64,000 nucleotides of DNA, taken from the NCBI RefSeq assembly GCF_045862785.1, contig NZ_BQXO01000005.1, forward strand, positions 60,325 to 124,324, read 5' to 3'. A model generated the notes under the pieces. That model worked only from the letters and a program-made list of their open reading frames with translations. It was not told the DNA's origin and did not search any database. The DNA is from Furfurilactobacillus curtus. Its GTDB lineage: Bacteria > Bacillota > Bacilli > Lactobacillales > Lactobacillaceae. Each line of letters begins with the position of its first letter. The stretch's first letter is position 1. A program made the translations under genes and the position numbers. Shown piece after piece: positions 8,170 through 16,610 of this stretch.

Positions 8170-9027
8170 ATGCAACAGCGTAGTGCGGCAACCATGATGC
8201 ACTTGATTCGGCAAGTTGCTGAAGCAGATGAAAATATTCGAGCAGTTGGCATGGAGGGCTCGCGAAATGATCCTCAGGCCCAACAAGATGAATTTTCTGA
8301 TTTTGACATTACTTATTTTGTCGAAGACCCGACACCATTTCGACAAAGCGATGATTGGCTAGCAGTATTTGGTGAACGAATCATCATGCAAAAGCCCACG
8401 GAGGCCATGTTTTCTGGAACCAAACTGCCATGGTATCCCTACTTAATGCAATTTAGTGATGGTAATCGACTGGATTTAAAGATCGCCAGTGTGAATGACA
8501 AAGACGCTTATTTAGCTGCAGAGCATTTGAATCAATTGATTTTAGATAAAGATGTTCCAATTGTCGATCAGCCAGATTTGTCAGATTGGGACTTTCATAT
8601 CATGGCGCCCTCTGAAGAAGATTATCAGAATAGTGTCAACGAGTTCTTTTGGGTCAGTCTATATGTCATAAAGGGGTTGAAACGTGGCGAACTTCTTTAC
8701 GCAAATCAGTTTTTTGAACGTCCAGTCCGTGAAGAACTGTTGAAAATGTTGGAGTGGTCAGTGGGCATTAATACGAATTTTCAACTTAGTGCGGGAAAAA
8801 ATGATCGTCAATTACAAAGTGCGTTGTCAAAAGACGATTACGACAAGTTAATCGCGACTTATCAACTTGAGTCATCAGTAGCAACGTGGCATGCACTACA
8901 AACGGCAACGCAACTATTTCTCGCCACTGCCCGAGTCGTAGCAGATCAACTAGGTTTTGATTTTCCTGATTACCCGGCTACAGTAATTGCCTACGAAACT
9001 AAGCTGATGGCTGAGCGCAGTGAGTGA
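8170..9027 (+). CDS. ANT(6)-like aminoglycoside 6-adenylyltransferase family protein
   Basis: 285 residues, the usual size for the streptomycin adenylyltransferase family (AadK/AadE), which transfers AMP from ATP to the 6-hydroxyl of streptomycin. The nucleotidyltransferase core is seen as IRAVGMEGSRNDP followed by FSDFDITYF (the two metal-binding aspartates near residues 40-42), then GNRLDLKIAS. ATG 8170 is preferred over TTG 8164 because AAGGGGG lies at the right distance only from the ATG. Chromosomal members in Gram-positives are often intrinsic and may give little resistance; actual resistance is not implied by sequence alone. LtrA follows after 12 bases, so the two are probably co-transcribed. 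Confidence 0.85.
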   Translation: MQQRSAATMMHLIRQVAEADENIRAVGMEGSRNDPQAQQDEFSDFDITYFVEDPTPFRQSDDWLAVFGERIIMQKPTEAMFSGTKLPWYPYLMQFSDGNRLDLKIASVNDKDAYLAAEHLNQLILDKDVPIVDQPDLSDWDFHIMAPSEEDYQNSVNEFFWVSLYVIKGLKRGELLYANQFFERPVREELLKMLEWSVGINTNFQLSAGKNDRQLQSALSKDDYDKLIATYQLESSVATWHALQTATQLFLATARVVADQLGFDFPDYPATVIAYETKLMAERSE

Positions 9028-9039
9028 GGAACATAAGCG

Positions 9040-10185
9040 ATGACAGAACTACGACAACGTCCCGAGGTTACCAATCTTGAGCTGTTTTATGACTTGATTT
9101 TTGCTTATGCGATTAGCCGGATTACGACAGTCTTACACCTCGTGCACCATGAGGTGATTCCTGGACGGTATCTTTTAGAATATTTGATTATGTTTTTTAT
9201 GTTCTGGACAATCTGGACCTATCAAACAGTACTGGTAAACCGATTCTTTCAGGAAAATGTCCAACATAGTTTATTCATGATTTTTGACATGTTTGTGGTC
9301 ATCATTTTGTCGCAATCGTTGAACCCTAATTTTGAATCGACGCATCCTACATTCGCTGGATCTACGTCGGTATTACTCTTTAGTATTGCGCTCCAGTACT
9401 GGCTGCGAGCACGACATTTGCATGATGATAAGCAGTTGGCGGTTGCTAAGGGACTGGCTAGAACGCTGCTTATTAGTGGCATCATTGGTGCGTTGACGAT
9501 TATTCCTTGGGCTCCATATTTAATTCGCGTCACGGTGTACGTTGGTTCAATGATTTATGCTAATGTTGGCCCAGCCTTTTTAAAACAAGCGCTAACGGAA
9601 TTTCCAGCGCTCTTTGAACATTTAACGGAGCGTTATTCATTATTTACGTTGCTGTTATTTGGTGAAGCGATTATTGCGGTTGCTAGTATGATAAATGTGC
9701 ATCGCTTTAATTGGCTAGTGATCCCTTTCTTTTTAACCATCGTGGCACTGTTCTTGGGCTACTTTGCGATGTACCAGCAGGGCATTGATCGTCATCAGAA
9801 AACAGCAGGTATTACGTTAATTAACATCCACTACGCCATTTTTGTCGGTTTGGATTTAGTCACGGCATCGATGGATCTCTTTTTAAACGGTGAACTAATT
9901 GGCTGGCAGTTCGTTAGCCTAGTTACGTTGGGATTATGGGGATTTAGCGGCGGTGTCTTAGTGGTTCTGGCCACGTATCCGAAACATGGTTTACAAATTT
10001 CTCTAGGCAAGGCGCTTAGTTTGCTGACGGTCGGATTAGTGTTGCTGGGCGGCGTCTTGATGTTAATTAAAGCGCACGTGGCAGTTACGATGGTCTTGCT
10101 AGCAGTAGTGACACTTTGCGCTGGCGGGATAACATGGCAATTTTTGCATCATGGCTTTGAGCAGCATATTGAAGATAATGTATAA
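9040..10185 (+). CDS. LtrA-family (low temperature requirement A) membrane protein
   Basis: 381 residues with about ten hydrophobic segments. The family signatures are present: NLELFYDLIFAYAISRIT at the N-terminus and ERYSLFTLLLFGEAIIAV near residue 200. LtrA was named from Listeria growth at low temperature; its molecular role is unknown. It lies 12 bases after the nucleotidyltransferase gene and 11 bases before recX, so a three-gene transcript is likely. Confidence 0.88.
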   Translation: MTELRQRPEVTNLELFYDLIFAYAISRITTVLHLVHHEVIPGRYLLEYLIMFFMFWTIWTYQTVLVNRFFQENVQHSLFMIFDMFVVIILSQSLNPNFESTHPTFAGSTSVLLFSIALQYWLRARHLHDDKQLAVAKGLARTLLISGIIGALTIIPWAPYLIRVTVYVGSMIYANVGPAFLKQALTEFPALFEHLTERYSLFTLLLFGEAIIAVASMINVHRFNWLVIPFFLTIVALFLGYFAMYQQGIDRHQKTAGITLINIHYAIFVGLDLVTASMDLFLNGELIGWQFVSLVTLGLWGFSGGVLVVLATYPKHGLQISLGKALSLLTVGLVLLGGVLMLIKAHVAVTMVLLAVVTLCAGGITWQFLHHGFEQHIEDNV

Positions 10186-10196
10186 GGAGGCTAGTC

Positions 10197-11171
10197 GTGA
10201 GTAACGAAGAGAATCGACCGATTCGGATTGGTGATGTTGGGCAACCGCGCCGTTCGGCACCTAAAAAGCAGCCGCAATCTGGAAAAAAGATTGCGGCTGA
10301 CTTATTGAAACAAGCCCAAATGAAACAAGTTCAATCCAAACAGTCTAAATCACAGCCTGAAGTCAAATCGGCCCGTGTCGTGACCATGATCGAGGCGCAA
10401 AAACGCGCGGGTCGATATAATATTTACCTAGACGGGCAGTATGCTTTTCCGGTGAGCGAATCAGTCCTCATTGAATTTCGCTTGTTTAAAGGCATGACCA
10501 TTACGCCAGAATTGCAAACGCAAATAGGCGATGCTGACGATGTTGCCCGAGCTTATAATCGGGCGCTCGATTATTTATCTGGGCAATTACGATCAGAGCG
10601 TGAGATTGTGACAAAATTGACCAGCTTAGATATTCCAGCCGACGTTATTGACGCGACGTTACAACGATTACGAGAACTCCAATTAGTGGATGATTTGGCT
10701 TATGCAAAAGCTTATGTGCGAACAATGATTAAGACTTCTGATAAAGGGCCGGTGGTGATTCGCCAGCATCTGCGGCAAAAAGGAATTGGTGAAACCTTGA
10801 TTGATCAAGCGTTGGTCGAATTTTCTACCGACGATCGATTAGCCAACGGCATTGCGACAGCAACCAAATTAGCGAAGCATTACGCGAACAAGCCTTTTGC
10901 GATTCAAAAACAGAAGGTCCGTCAGAGTCTGATGCAAAAGGGTTTCCAACAAGCAATCATTGAACAGATCCTAGCTGAGGTCACCTTTGAACGGGATGAT
11001 GAGCAGGAAGACGCGTTGTTGCAGCGGGAAGCGACAAAGGTTTGGCAACGTAATCGGAGCTATACGGGTCGCGAGCGTCAGAATCGTACTAAGCGAACGC
11101 TATACGGAAAGGGCTATCAACTGACAGATATTAATCGTGAATTAGAACGATTGATCAACGAAGAAGATTAA
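10197..11171 (+). CDS. recX: RecX regulatory protein with unusual N-terminal extension
   Basis: RecX binds RecA filaments and limits recombination. The RecX three-helix repeats occupy about residues 95-320 (SEREIVTKLTSLDIP, VDDLAYAKAYVRT, GPVVIRQHLRQKGI and the C-terminal KRTLYGKGYQLTDI). The family N-terminus, as in other lactobacilli, starts at about IEAQKRAGRYNIYLDGQYAF, that is near Met64 here. The first 63 residues are Lys/Gln/Ser-rich and carry an 11-bp hairpin in the DNA. GTG 10197 has a perfect AAGGAGG 8 bases upstream, so the extension is probably translated, but a start at ATG 10386 cannot be excluded; that ATG has no clear ribosome binding site. Confidence 0.9.
   Translation: MSNEENRPIRIGDVGQPRRSAPKKQPQSGKKIAADLLKQAQMKQVQSKQSKSQPEVKSARVVTMIEAQKRAGRYNIYLDGQYAFPVSESVLIEFRLFKGMTITPELQTQIGDADDVARAYNRALDYLSGQLRSEREIVTKLTSLDIPADVIDATLQRLRELQLVDDLAYAKAYVRTMIKTSDKGPVVIRQHLRQKGIGETLIDQALVEFSTDDRLANGIATATKLAKHYANKPFAIQKQKVRQSLMQKGFQQAIIEQILAEVTFERDDEQEDALLQREATKVWQRNRSYTGRERQNRTKRTLYGKGYQLTDINRELERLINEED
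10270..10298 (+). promoter_or_regulatory. Perfect 11-bp hairpin inside the recX 5' region
   Basis: AGCCGCAATCT (10270-10280), loop of 7, AGATTGCGGCT (10288-10298). No T-run follows, so it is not a standard terminator. It may slow ribosomes, pause RNA polymerase or control internal initiation. Confidence 0.5.
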
Positions 11172-11262
11172 AGAGCAAGTAAGTTGTGCCACTTCTGCTT
11201 GGTTTAGTAAGATCTAATTGAAACACTTATGATAAGTAATGTTAGTAAGGAGATGATTGACC

Positions 11263-11940
11263 ATGAAAACAAGAGCTGAATTAAAGCAGTCAGCTAAAGA
11301 TGTGCTTCGAGGACATTGGGGACAGGCAGTCGGGCTGAACGCGTTGACGGTAATTTTAGCGTATGGCAGTTTTGGCGTGTCAATGCGACAACAATATGCG
11401 AATTTTAACGTGAACGGTCAAGTTGGCAGTAGCAGCTTTTTAGTTAGTGTGTTAGCTGTAGCGATTAATTTTGGGGTCTGGTTTACTTTTTTGAGTTGGA
11501 TTCGCCAGCCAAATCGTGAGATTCGACCATTGCGGGATGCCTTTAGTGTAATCGCGACACCAGCAGTCTTTGCCTTGTTATTACAATGGCTGATAATTAC
11601 TTTCGTGGTCGGGATTGGCTTGTTTTTGTTATTGATTCCCGGAATTATTGTTGGTTTAATGTGGAGCCAAGCCGTTTATGTCTATAAAGATCTCCATGAT
11701 GCCAATCCTGATGCCAGCGTTTGGCAAGGCATGATGCCTGCCTTATCAATAAGCGCTCAGTTAATGCGTGGTCACAAATGGGAATTCTTCGTGTTACAGC
11801 TTAGTTTCTTAGGCTGGATTCTGCTAGGAATGGTGAGCTTGGGTATCGGATTCTTCTGGATCACCCCATACATCAATGCGACTTCGGCAGCTTATTATGA
11901 TGAGTTGGAAGCAAGCAGCGACGTTGACTTAACGATGTGA
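11263..11940 (+). CDS. DUF975 family integral membrane protein
   Basis: 225 residues with about five hydrophobic helices. It opens with MKTRAELKQSAKDVLRGHWG, the standard start of DUF975 proteins, and carries the typical LLLIPGIIVGLMWSQAVYVY and IGFFWITPYINATSAAYYDEL segments. ATG 11263 lies after AAGGAGATGA. The family has no established biochemical function; members sit in the cytoplasmic membrane. It appears to be a single-gene unit, followed by a repeat carrying an IS fragment. Confidence 0.85.
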   Translation: MKTRAELKQSAKDVLRGHWGQAVGLNALTVILAYGSFGVSMRQQYANFNVNGQVGSSSFLVSVLAVAINFGVWFTFLSWIRQPNREIRPLRDAFSVIATPAVFALLLQWLIITFVVGIGLFLLLIPGIIVGLMWSQAVYVYKDLHDANPDASVWQGMMPALSISAQLMRGHKWEFFVLQLSFLGWILLGMVSLGIGFFWITPYINATSAAYYDELEASSDVDLTM

Positions 11941-12000
11941 TGTTTCTGTGGCTGAATTTTTTAAACTTTTTGACTAGGTCATAATGAACAGTATTTAAAC

Positions 12001-12265
12001 AAGAGAGTGGGAAATGACGCCGAATTGAGAGCGAGCACAAGCGAAAAAGTGAGCATCTTCCGTACTTTGGAAGGTGAAGTGAACCCCCAGAGTTGGACAA
12101 AATCCAACTCTGGGGGTTTTACTATGACCAAATATAATGATGAATTTAAAGCAAAAATTGTCGCAGAATACTTAGCAGGCGTTGGCAGCACGTTTTGACC
12201 ATGGAGACGTGGTGCACAAAAAACGAAGCCCGACGCCTTTTATAAGTTATGTCCCAGACTCTTTA
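12001..12265. repeat. Interrupted palindromic repeat (GGGACATAAGT family, copy 3) enclosing an IS fragment
   Basis: The left end AAGAGAGTGGGAAATGACGCC and the right end GACGCCTTTTATAAGTTATG followed by TCCCAGACTCTTTA resemble the two ends of the family but lie 265 bases apart. The interior holds an IS3-type left end (12075-12186). The repeat appears to have been split by, or to have captured, that fragment. Confidence 0.55.
12075..12186 (+). mobile_element. IS3-family (IS150-like) left-end fragment, copy A
   Basis: It starts TGAAGTGAACCCCC as IS3-family ends do. A perfect 16-bp inverted repeat follows (12082-12097 / 12103-12118), then ATG at 12124 opening an OrfA-like frame MTKYNDEFKAKIVAEYLAG, which breaks off after GVG. 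Only 22-23 codons remain; no right end or OrfB is present. A second copy at 21036 stops at the same place. Confidence 0.8.
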
Positions 12266-12388
12266 TATTGGTTTTCAGTGAAACTGACCCTAGCAATTAA
12301 AATTGCCGAGTTGACCTCAATTGACGTAAGCAGTAAGGTAACTTGTGAAACTGTTGTATTTTTAATATATACATTGGGGGACATAAAA

Positions 12389-12751
12389 TTGACCAAAACA
12401 GATGTTTCAGCGACTAAATTTGATATTCAAGCGATTTGTCGTGACCTTTACCAAGTGCTTGATCAACGAAGCAGTAAAAATTCACAATTATTAGATATTT
12501 TGGACGTTTTACAACAGGTTACCAAAACAGTTTCAGACACATCGAATCCAGAAGCGCTAGTCAACCGGTTAGTCAACTATATTAGGATTGTTGCTTCAAC
12601 GGGCAAGCTCCATTTTTCTGGGCCCGCTGAAAAGTTAATGATTCAACTGAGTGGTATTGGACAAAAAGCCGGGTTGAACGGTGCATATATGGCTGATTTT
12701 TCAGATAAATCATACTTCTATCGGCCATTTGAAAAATATCCACAACACTAA
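12389..12751 (+). CDS. Putative bacteriocin immunity protein (EntA_Immun-like)
   Basis: 120 residues, a mostly helical small cytoplasmic protein. The pattern of leucines around CRDLYQVLDQR, LLDILDVLQQV and the VNRLVNYIRI helix resembles the enterocin A/pediocin immunity family, which protects producers by binding the receptor-bacteriocin complex at the membrane. TTG at 12389 follows GGGGGACA; upstream, TTGTGA and TATATA are spaced by 17. The longer frame reaching back to 12182 runs through IS and repeat DNA and is not credible. No bacteriocin precursor or ABC exporter is adjacent, so it is an orphan. The assignment rests on pattern similarity only. Confidence 0.6.
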   Translation: MTKTDVSATKFDIQAICRDLYQVLDQRSSKNSQLLDILDVLQQVTKTVSDTSNPEALVNRLVNYIRIVASTGKLHFSGPAEKLMIQLSGIGQKAGLNGAYMADFSDKSYFYRPFEKYPQH

Positions 12752-12966
12752 AAATGATCCGCAACCTTGTGAAGGGCAACAATGACTGAGTCGACTCAAT
12801 TCTATGGGCGATTCATTTAAAAGATGGTCATTGCCTGAATCAAATGAGCTGAATGACAAGTGATCGTATCAATGTGGTTTTTAGTATCACCTAGTTTACA
12901 ACACTAGATGATGGTGATATCATTTGCTTAGACGTAAACAGCCAATGATCAGCGGAGGATACAGTG

Positions 12967-13491
12967 ATGGCAGATTCTTTTGAACGGTATCATAAGTGGG
13001 AACAACATTTAGCTGAAGTGACCTTGCCAAAGTGGGATGAGTTGCCGAAATTTGATCTGTATATGGATCAAGTGGTGGCCTATGTAAACGATACGTTAGG
13101 TCCACTGGACGTGGATTCAGTGACCCCCGCAATGATTAATAATTATGTTAAACACAACATCATCTTGGCGCCAGTGAAGAAAAAGTATCAGGTCATGCAG
13201 GTCGCGGATATTTTATTGATCGGCTTGCTGAAACCGACGTATGCGATGGACACGATTCGTCAAGGAATGGATCAAGTCACGGCTAGTCTTTTTCCTAAAC
13301 GAGCCTATGACACATTTATTGACTTGATGTTATCCGGCTTACGTGGTGACTTACCAGAAGCGCCGGCAGATAATTTGAACGATCAGATGATGGTGACGGC
13401 TGTTCATGCCATTCTGGATAAAATGAAGTCAGAACAATTGTTGAGTTTGACCAAAGAAATCGTGACACCTAAACCAGTTGAACAGAAGTAA
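12967..13491 (+). CDS. DUF1836 domain protein
   Basis: 174 residues. The segment TPAMINNYVKHNIILAPVKKKYQVMQVADILLIGLLK (given as two parts: VTPAMINNYVKHNIILAP and VKKKYQVMQVADILLI) is the MerR-like helical core of DUF1836 proteins, so a DNA-binding role is plausible but unproven. ATG 12967 is 8 bases after GGAGG; the GTG 3 bases ahead is too close. Single gene with its own terminator, upstream of adhE. Confidence 0.8.
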   Translation: MADSFERYHKWEQHLAEVTLPKWDELPKFDLYMDQVVAYVNDTLGPLDVDSVTPAMINNYVKHNIILAPVKKKYQVMQVADILLIGLLKPTYAMDTIRQGMDQVTASLFPKRAYDTFIDLMLSGLRGDLPEAPADNLNDQMMVTAVHAILDKMKSEQLLSLTKEIVTPKPVEQK

Positions 13492-13529
13492 ATAAAATTT
13501 TGTCATTCATTAATTGATAATTAACAGGG

Positions 13530-13563
13530 TGGTCTTTTCTTTTGAGAGAAGGCCTTTTTTTAG
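13530..13563 (+). terminator. Terminator of the DUF1836 gene
   Basis: GGTCTTTTCT pairs with AGAGAAGGCC (two G-U pairs) and is followed by seven T residues. Confidence 0.7.
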
Positions 13564-13706
13564 TTTGTCGTGAATGCCGATTGTGATACAGCTGCTTAAA
13601 CCAAGGTTACTAGCGAGAGAAAGTTTCTGAATTCACAATTGGAAAATAAACGTTTTTTCGATAAAATAGAAAAATATTTACAACATAGCAAGCGCATTAT
13701 CATAGA

Positions 13707-13720
13707 GTTAAGCGCTTACA
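13707..13720 (+). promoter_or_regulatory. cre-like CcpA site upstream of adhE
   Basis: GTTAAGCGCTTACA is almost the palindromic catabolite responsive element TGTAAGCGCTTACA. It lies about 120 bases before the adhE start, suggesting carbon-source control by CcpA. Inference from consensus only. Confidence 0.6.
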
Positions 13721-13787
13721 TTTTTCTAGGTATCAAAAACTTGGATCAAAATGCTTGAAAAGTTTTTACAACGTGTTAGACTACTAA

Positions 13788-13805
13788 TTGTGAAAGAGAT
13801 AACAA
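13788..13805 (+). promoter_or_regulatory. Rex-like operator upstream of adhE
   Basis: TTGTGAAAGAGATAACAA keeps the left half of the Rex consensus (TTGTGAA) and part of the right half (ACAA versus CACAA). Rex senses the NADH/NAD+ ratio and commonly controls adhE in Firmicutes. The site is 33 bases before the start codon, where binding would block elongation or initiation. Confidence 0.45.
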
Positions 13806-13837
13806 ACAGACATCAATCTGATGGAGGCAAACAAAGC

Positions 13838-16474
13838 ATGGTTGTAAAAGTTGATAAAAAAGCTGAAAAACAAACCACGAATGTCGCAAACATGATCCAA
13901 AAGTTGGTCGATAAGGGCCAAACAGCGCTCGCAAAAATGGATGGCTACGACCAAAAACGCATTGATCATATCGTGCACGAAATGGCAATGGCTGCCTTAG
14001 ACAAACACATGGAATTGGCCAAACTGGCCGTTGAAGAAACTGGCCGTGGTGTCGTAGAAGATAAAGCAATTAAAAACATTTACGCGTCAGAAAATATCTG
14101 GCACAAAATTAAGGATGACAAGACAGTTGGTATTATCCGTGAAGATGATGTAGAAGAGATCACCGAAGTAGCTGAACCACTTGGCGTGATTGCCGGAATC
14201 ACTCCCGTCACCAACCCAACGTCAACGGTAGTCTTTAAGGCTGAAATCGCCGTGAAGACCCGTAACCCGATCATCTTTGCATTCCACCCACAAGCTCAAA
14301 AGAGTTGTGTAGCAGCTGCGACGATTGTTCGAGACGCAGCAATTGCGGCCGGTGCGCCAGAAGGTATGATTCAATGGATCGACGAACCTTCCATTGAAGC
14401 AACGGATGCCCTAATTAACAATGATGGCATTGCTTCAACGTTAGCAACTGGTGGTCCTGGCATGGTGAAGGCAGCCTACTCAACTGGGAAGCCAGCTTTA
14501 GGCGTTGGCCCTGGTAACGGTCCCGTGTACGTGGAAAAATCAGCTAATATCAAACGGGCGGTTAACGACATTACGTTGTCGAAGACGTTTGATAATGGGA
14601 TGGTTTGTGCATCCGAAAACTCAGCGGTGATCGATGCAGAAATTTACGACGAAGTAATGGCCGAATTTCAGCGTTTAGGTTCCTTCTTAGTTAAGAAGGC
14701 CGATCAAAAAGCCTTAGCTGACGCTATGTTTAATCCAGTGACACATGGTGTTAAGGGGCCAATCGCTGGTAAATCAGCTTATGATATTGCCAAATTAGCT
14801 GGTATCAAAGTCCCAGAAAACACGAAGGTTCTATTGGCAGAAATTGATGGTGTCGGTCCAGATTATCCATTGTCAGCTGAAAAGCTATCACCAGTCTTAT
14901 CCGTCTACAAAGCAGCTTCTCGCGAAGAAGCCTTGAAGCGCTGTGAAGAATTGTTGAACTTTGGTGGCCTTGGCCACACAGCCGGCATTCAGACAGAGGA
15001 TCAAGATTTGATGACCGAATTTGGCGTTCGCATGAAGGCCAGCCGGGTATTGGTTAACACACCATCAGCTGTTGGTGGGATTGGTAACATTTACAACAAC
15101 ATGATTCCTTCCTTAACATTAGGAACCGGTTCATGGGGTAAGAACGCTGTTTCGCATAACGTGTCATCCTTTGATTTGATCAACGTGAAGACGATTGCGA
15201 AACGGAGAAATAATATGCAATGGATTAAGATCCCAAGCAAAGTTTACTTTGAAAAGAATTCCGTTCGCTATCTAACTGATATGGAAGGCATTGAAAAAGT
15301 CTTCGTCGTTGCTTCACCTTCGATGGTTAAGAACGGTTATGTGGATATCGTGCGCGATCGGTTGCGTAAACGACCAAATGGCACAGACATTCAAATCGAA
15401 GTCTTTGATCAAGTTGAACCAGACCCATCAACGGACACAGTTGATCGTGGGGTTCGGTTAATGAACGAATTTAAGCCAGACACAATCATTGCCATTGGTG
15501 GTGGTTCGCCATTGGATGCAGCTAAGAACATGTGGATGTTCTATGAGCACCCAGGTGCTGACTTCTTCGGTGCTAAGCAAAAATACTTGGACATTCGTAA
15601 ACGGACTTATACGTTTGAAAAGCCAAACAAGGCGAAGTTTGTCGCGATTCCAACCACTTCAGGCACCGGTTCTGAAGTGACCCCATTTGCCGTTATCACG
15701 GACTCACAGACCCATGTCAAGTATCCATTAGCTGACTACGCATTGACACCAGATGTTGCCATTGTGGACCCGCAATTCATTATGACGGTACCTAAGAAGA
15801 CGATTGCCTACTCAGGCTTAGATGTCTTCTGCCACGCCTTAGAATCTTACGTTTCTAGCTTGGCCTCTGACTACACACGGCCATGGTCATTACAAGCCTT
15901 GAAGTTAGTTTTGAACAATTTGACCGCTTCATACAACGGTGACACGCATGCCAAAGAAGAAATGCATAATGCGTCAACGTTGGCAGGAATGGCCTTTGCT
16001 AATGCTTACCTAGGCATTAACCACTCGATTGCTCATAAACTTGGTGGGGAATTCGACTTGGCTCATGGACTATGTATCGCCATCACGTTGCCTCACACGA
16101 TTCGGTACAATGCACAAATGCCAAACAAGTTGGCGATGTGGGCTAAGTACGAATACTACCGTGCTGATGAAGACTACGCTGATGTTGCTCGTTACCTTGG
16201 CTTAAAAGGCAACACGACTGAAGAATTAGTTGAAAGCTTAGTCCAAGCCTTTATTGACTTAGCACACAGTGTTGGTGTTGACTTGAGCCTGAAAGCTAAC
16301 GGGGTCGACAAGAAGCACTTTGATAAAGTTGTCGATCATTTAGCAGAATTGGCTTATGAAGATCAATGTACAACAGCCAACCCGAAGCAACCGTTGATTT
16401 CCGAATTAAAGGAAATTATGGAAGAAGACTATGACGGCAAGGGTGTTGAAACAAAAACTCGTGGTGCCTACTAA
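13838..16474 (+). CDS. adhE: Bifunctional acetaldehyde-CoA / alcohol dehydrogenase
   Basis: 878 residues from ATG 13838 (GGAGG 8 bases upstream); the frame also opens at 13751 but that ATG has no ribosome binding site. N-terminal CoA-acylating aldehyde dehydrogenase domain (about 1-440) with the catalytic cysteine in DNGMVCASE. C-terminal iron alcohol dehydrogenase domain (about 455-870) with the NAD loop AIGGGSPLDAAK and metal ligands in GLDVFCHALE and NHSIAHKLGGEFDLAHG. It reduces acetyl-CoA to acetaldehyde and then ethanol, using two NADH; AdhE forms cytoplasmic filaments called spirosomes. With xpk in the same window it completes the ethanol branch of heterolactic fermentation. It is monocistronic, with cre-like and Rex-like sites upstream and a strong terminator. 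Confidence 0.97.
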   Translation: MVVKVDKKAEKQTTNVANMIQKLVDKGQTALAKMDGYDQKRIDHIVHEMAMAALDKHMELAKLAVEETGRGVVEDKAIKNIYASENIWHKIKDDKTVGIIREDDVEEITEVAEPLGVIAGITPVTNPTSTVVFKAEIAVKTRNPIIFAFHPQAQKSCVAAATIVRDAAIAAGAPEGMIQWIDEPSIEATDALINNDGIASTLATGGPGMVKAAYSTGKPALGVGPGNGPVYVEKSANIKRAVNDITLSKTFDNGMVCASENSAVIDAEIYDEVMAEFQRLGSFLVKKADQKALADAMFNPVTHGVKGPIAGKSAYDIAKLAGIKVPENTKVLLAEIDGVGPDYPLSAEKLSPVLSVYKAASREEALKRCEELLNFGGLGHTAGIQTEDQDLMTEFGVRMKASRVLVNTPSAVGGIGNIYNNMIPSLTLGTGSWGKNAVSHNVSSFDLINVKTIAKRRNNMQWIKIPSKVYFEKNSVRYLTDMEGIEKVFVVASPSMVKNGYVDIVRDRLRKRPNGTDIQIEVFDQVEPDPSTDTVDRGVRLMNEFKPDTIIAIGGGSPLDAAKNMWMFYEHPGADFFGAKQKYLDIRKRTYTFEKPNKAKFVAIPTTSGTGSEVTPFAVITDSQTHVKYPLADYALTPDVAIVDPQFIMTVPKKTIAYSGLDVFCHALESYVSSLASDYTRPWSLQALKLVLNNLTASYNGDTHAKEEMHNASTLAGMAFANAYLGINHSIAHKLGGEFDLAHGLCIAITLPHTIRYNAQMPNKLAMWAKYEYYRADEDYADVARYLGLKGNTTEELVESLVQAFIDLAHSVGVDLSLKANGVDKKHFDKVVDHLAELAYEDQCTTANPKQPLISELKEIMEEDYDGKGVETKTRGAY

Positions 16475-16517
16475 AAGACATCAGTGGTCGGTAATAAGAT
16501 AAGTTAAAGAGAATGAT

Positions 16518-16556
16518 CGGGTTCACTCACAACGCTGTGAGTGAACCCGGTTTTTG
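16518..16556 (+). terminator. adhE terminator
   Basis: Perfect 13-bp stem CGGGTTCACTCAC / GTGAGTGAACCCG, loop AACGCT, followed by GTTTTTG. Confidence 0.92.
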
Positions 16557-16610
16557 TTATAATAAAAGTTCATTGAATTATTGGTCAGTCAGATGTCGAG
16601 GAGGGCGGTC

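Noticed and set aside
8032..8346. 104-codon minus-strand frame opposite the start of the nucleotidyltransferase gene
   Set aside because: It overlaps a well-supported gene on the other strand and its promoter, and has no family features.
12007..12198. 63-codon frame across the IS fragment, and the upstream part of the frame from 12182
   Set aside because: Both are chance openings through repeat and IS debris; the real starts are the IS OrfA ATG at 12124 and the TTG at 12389.
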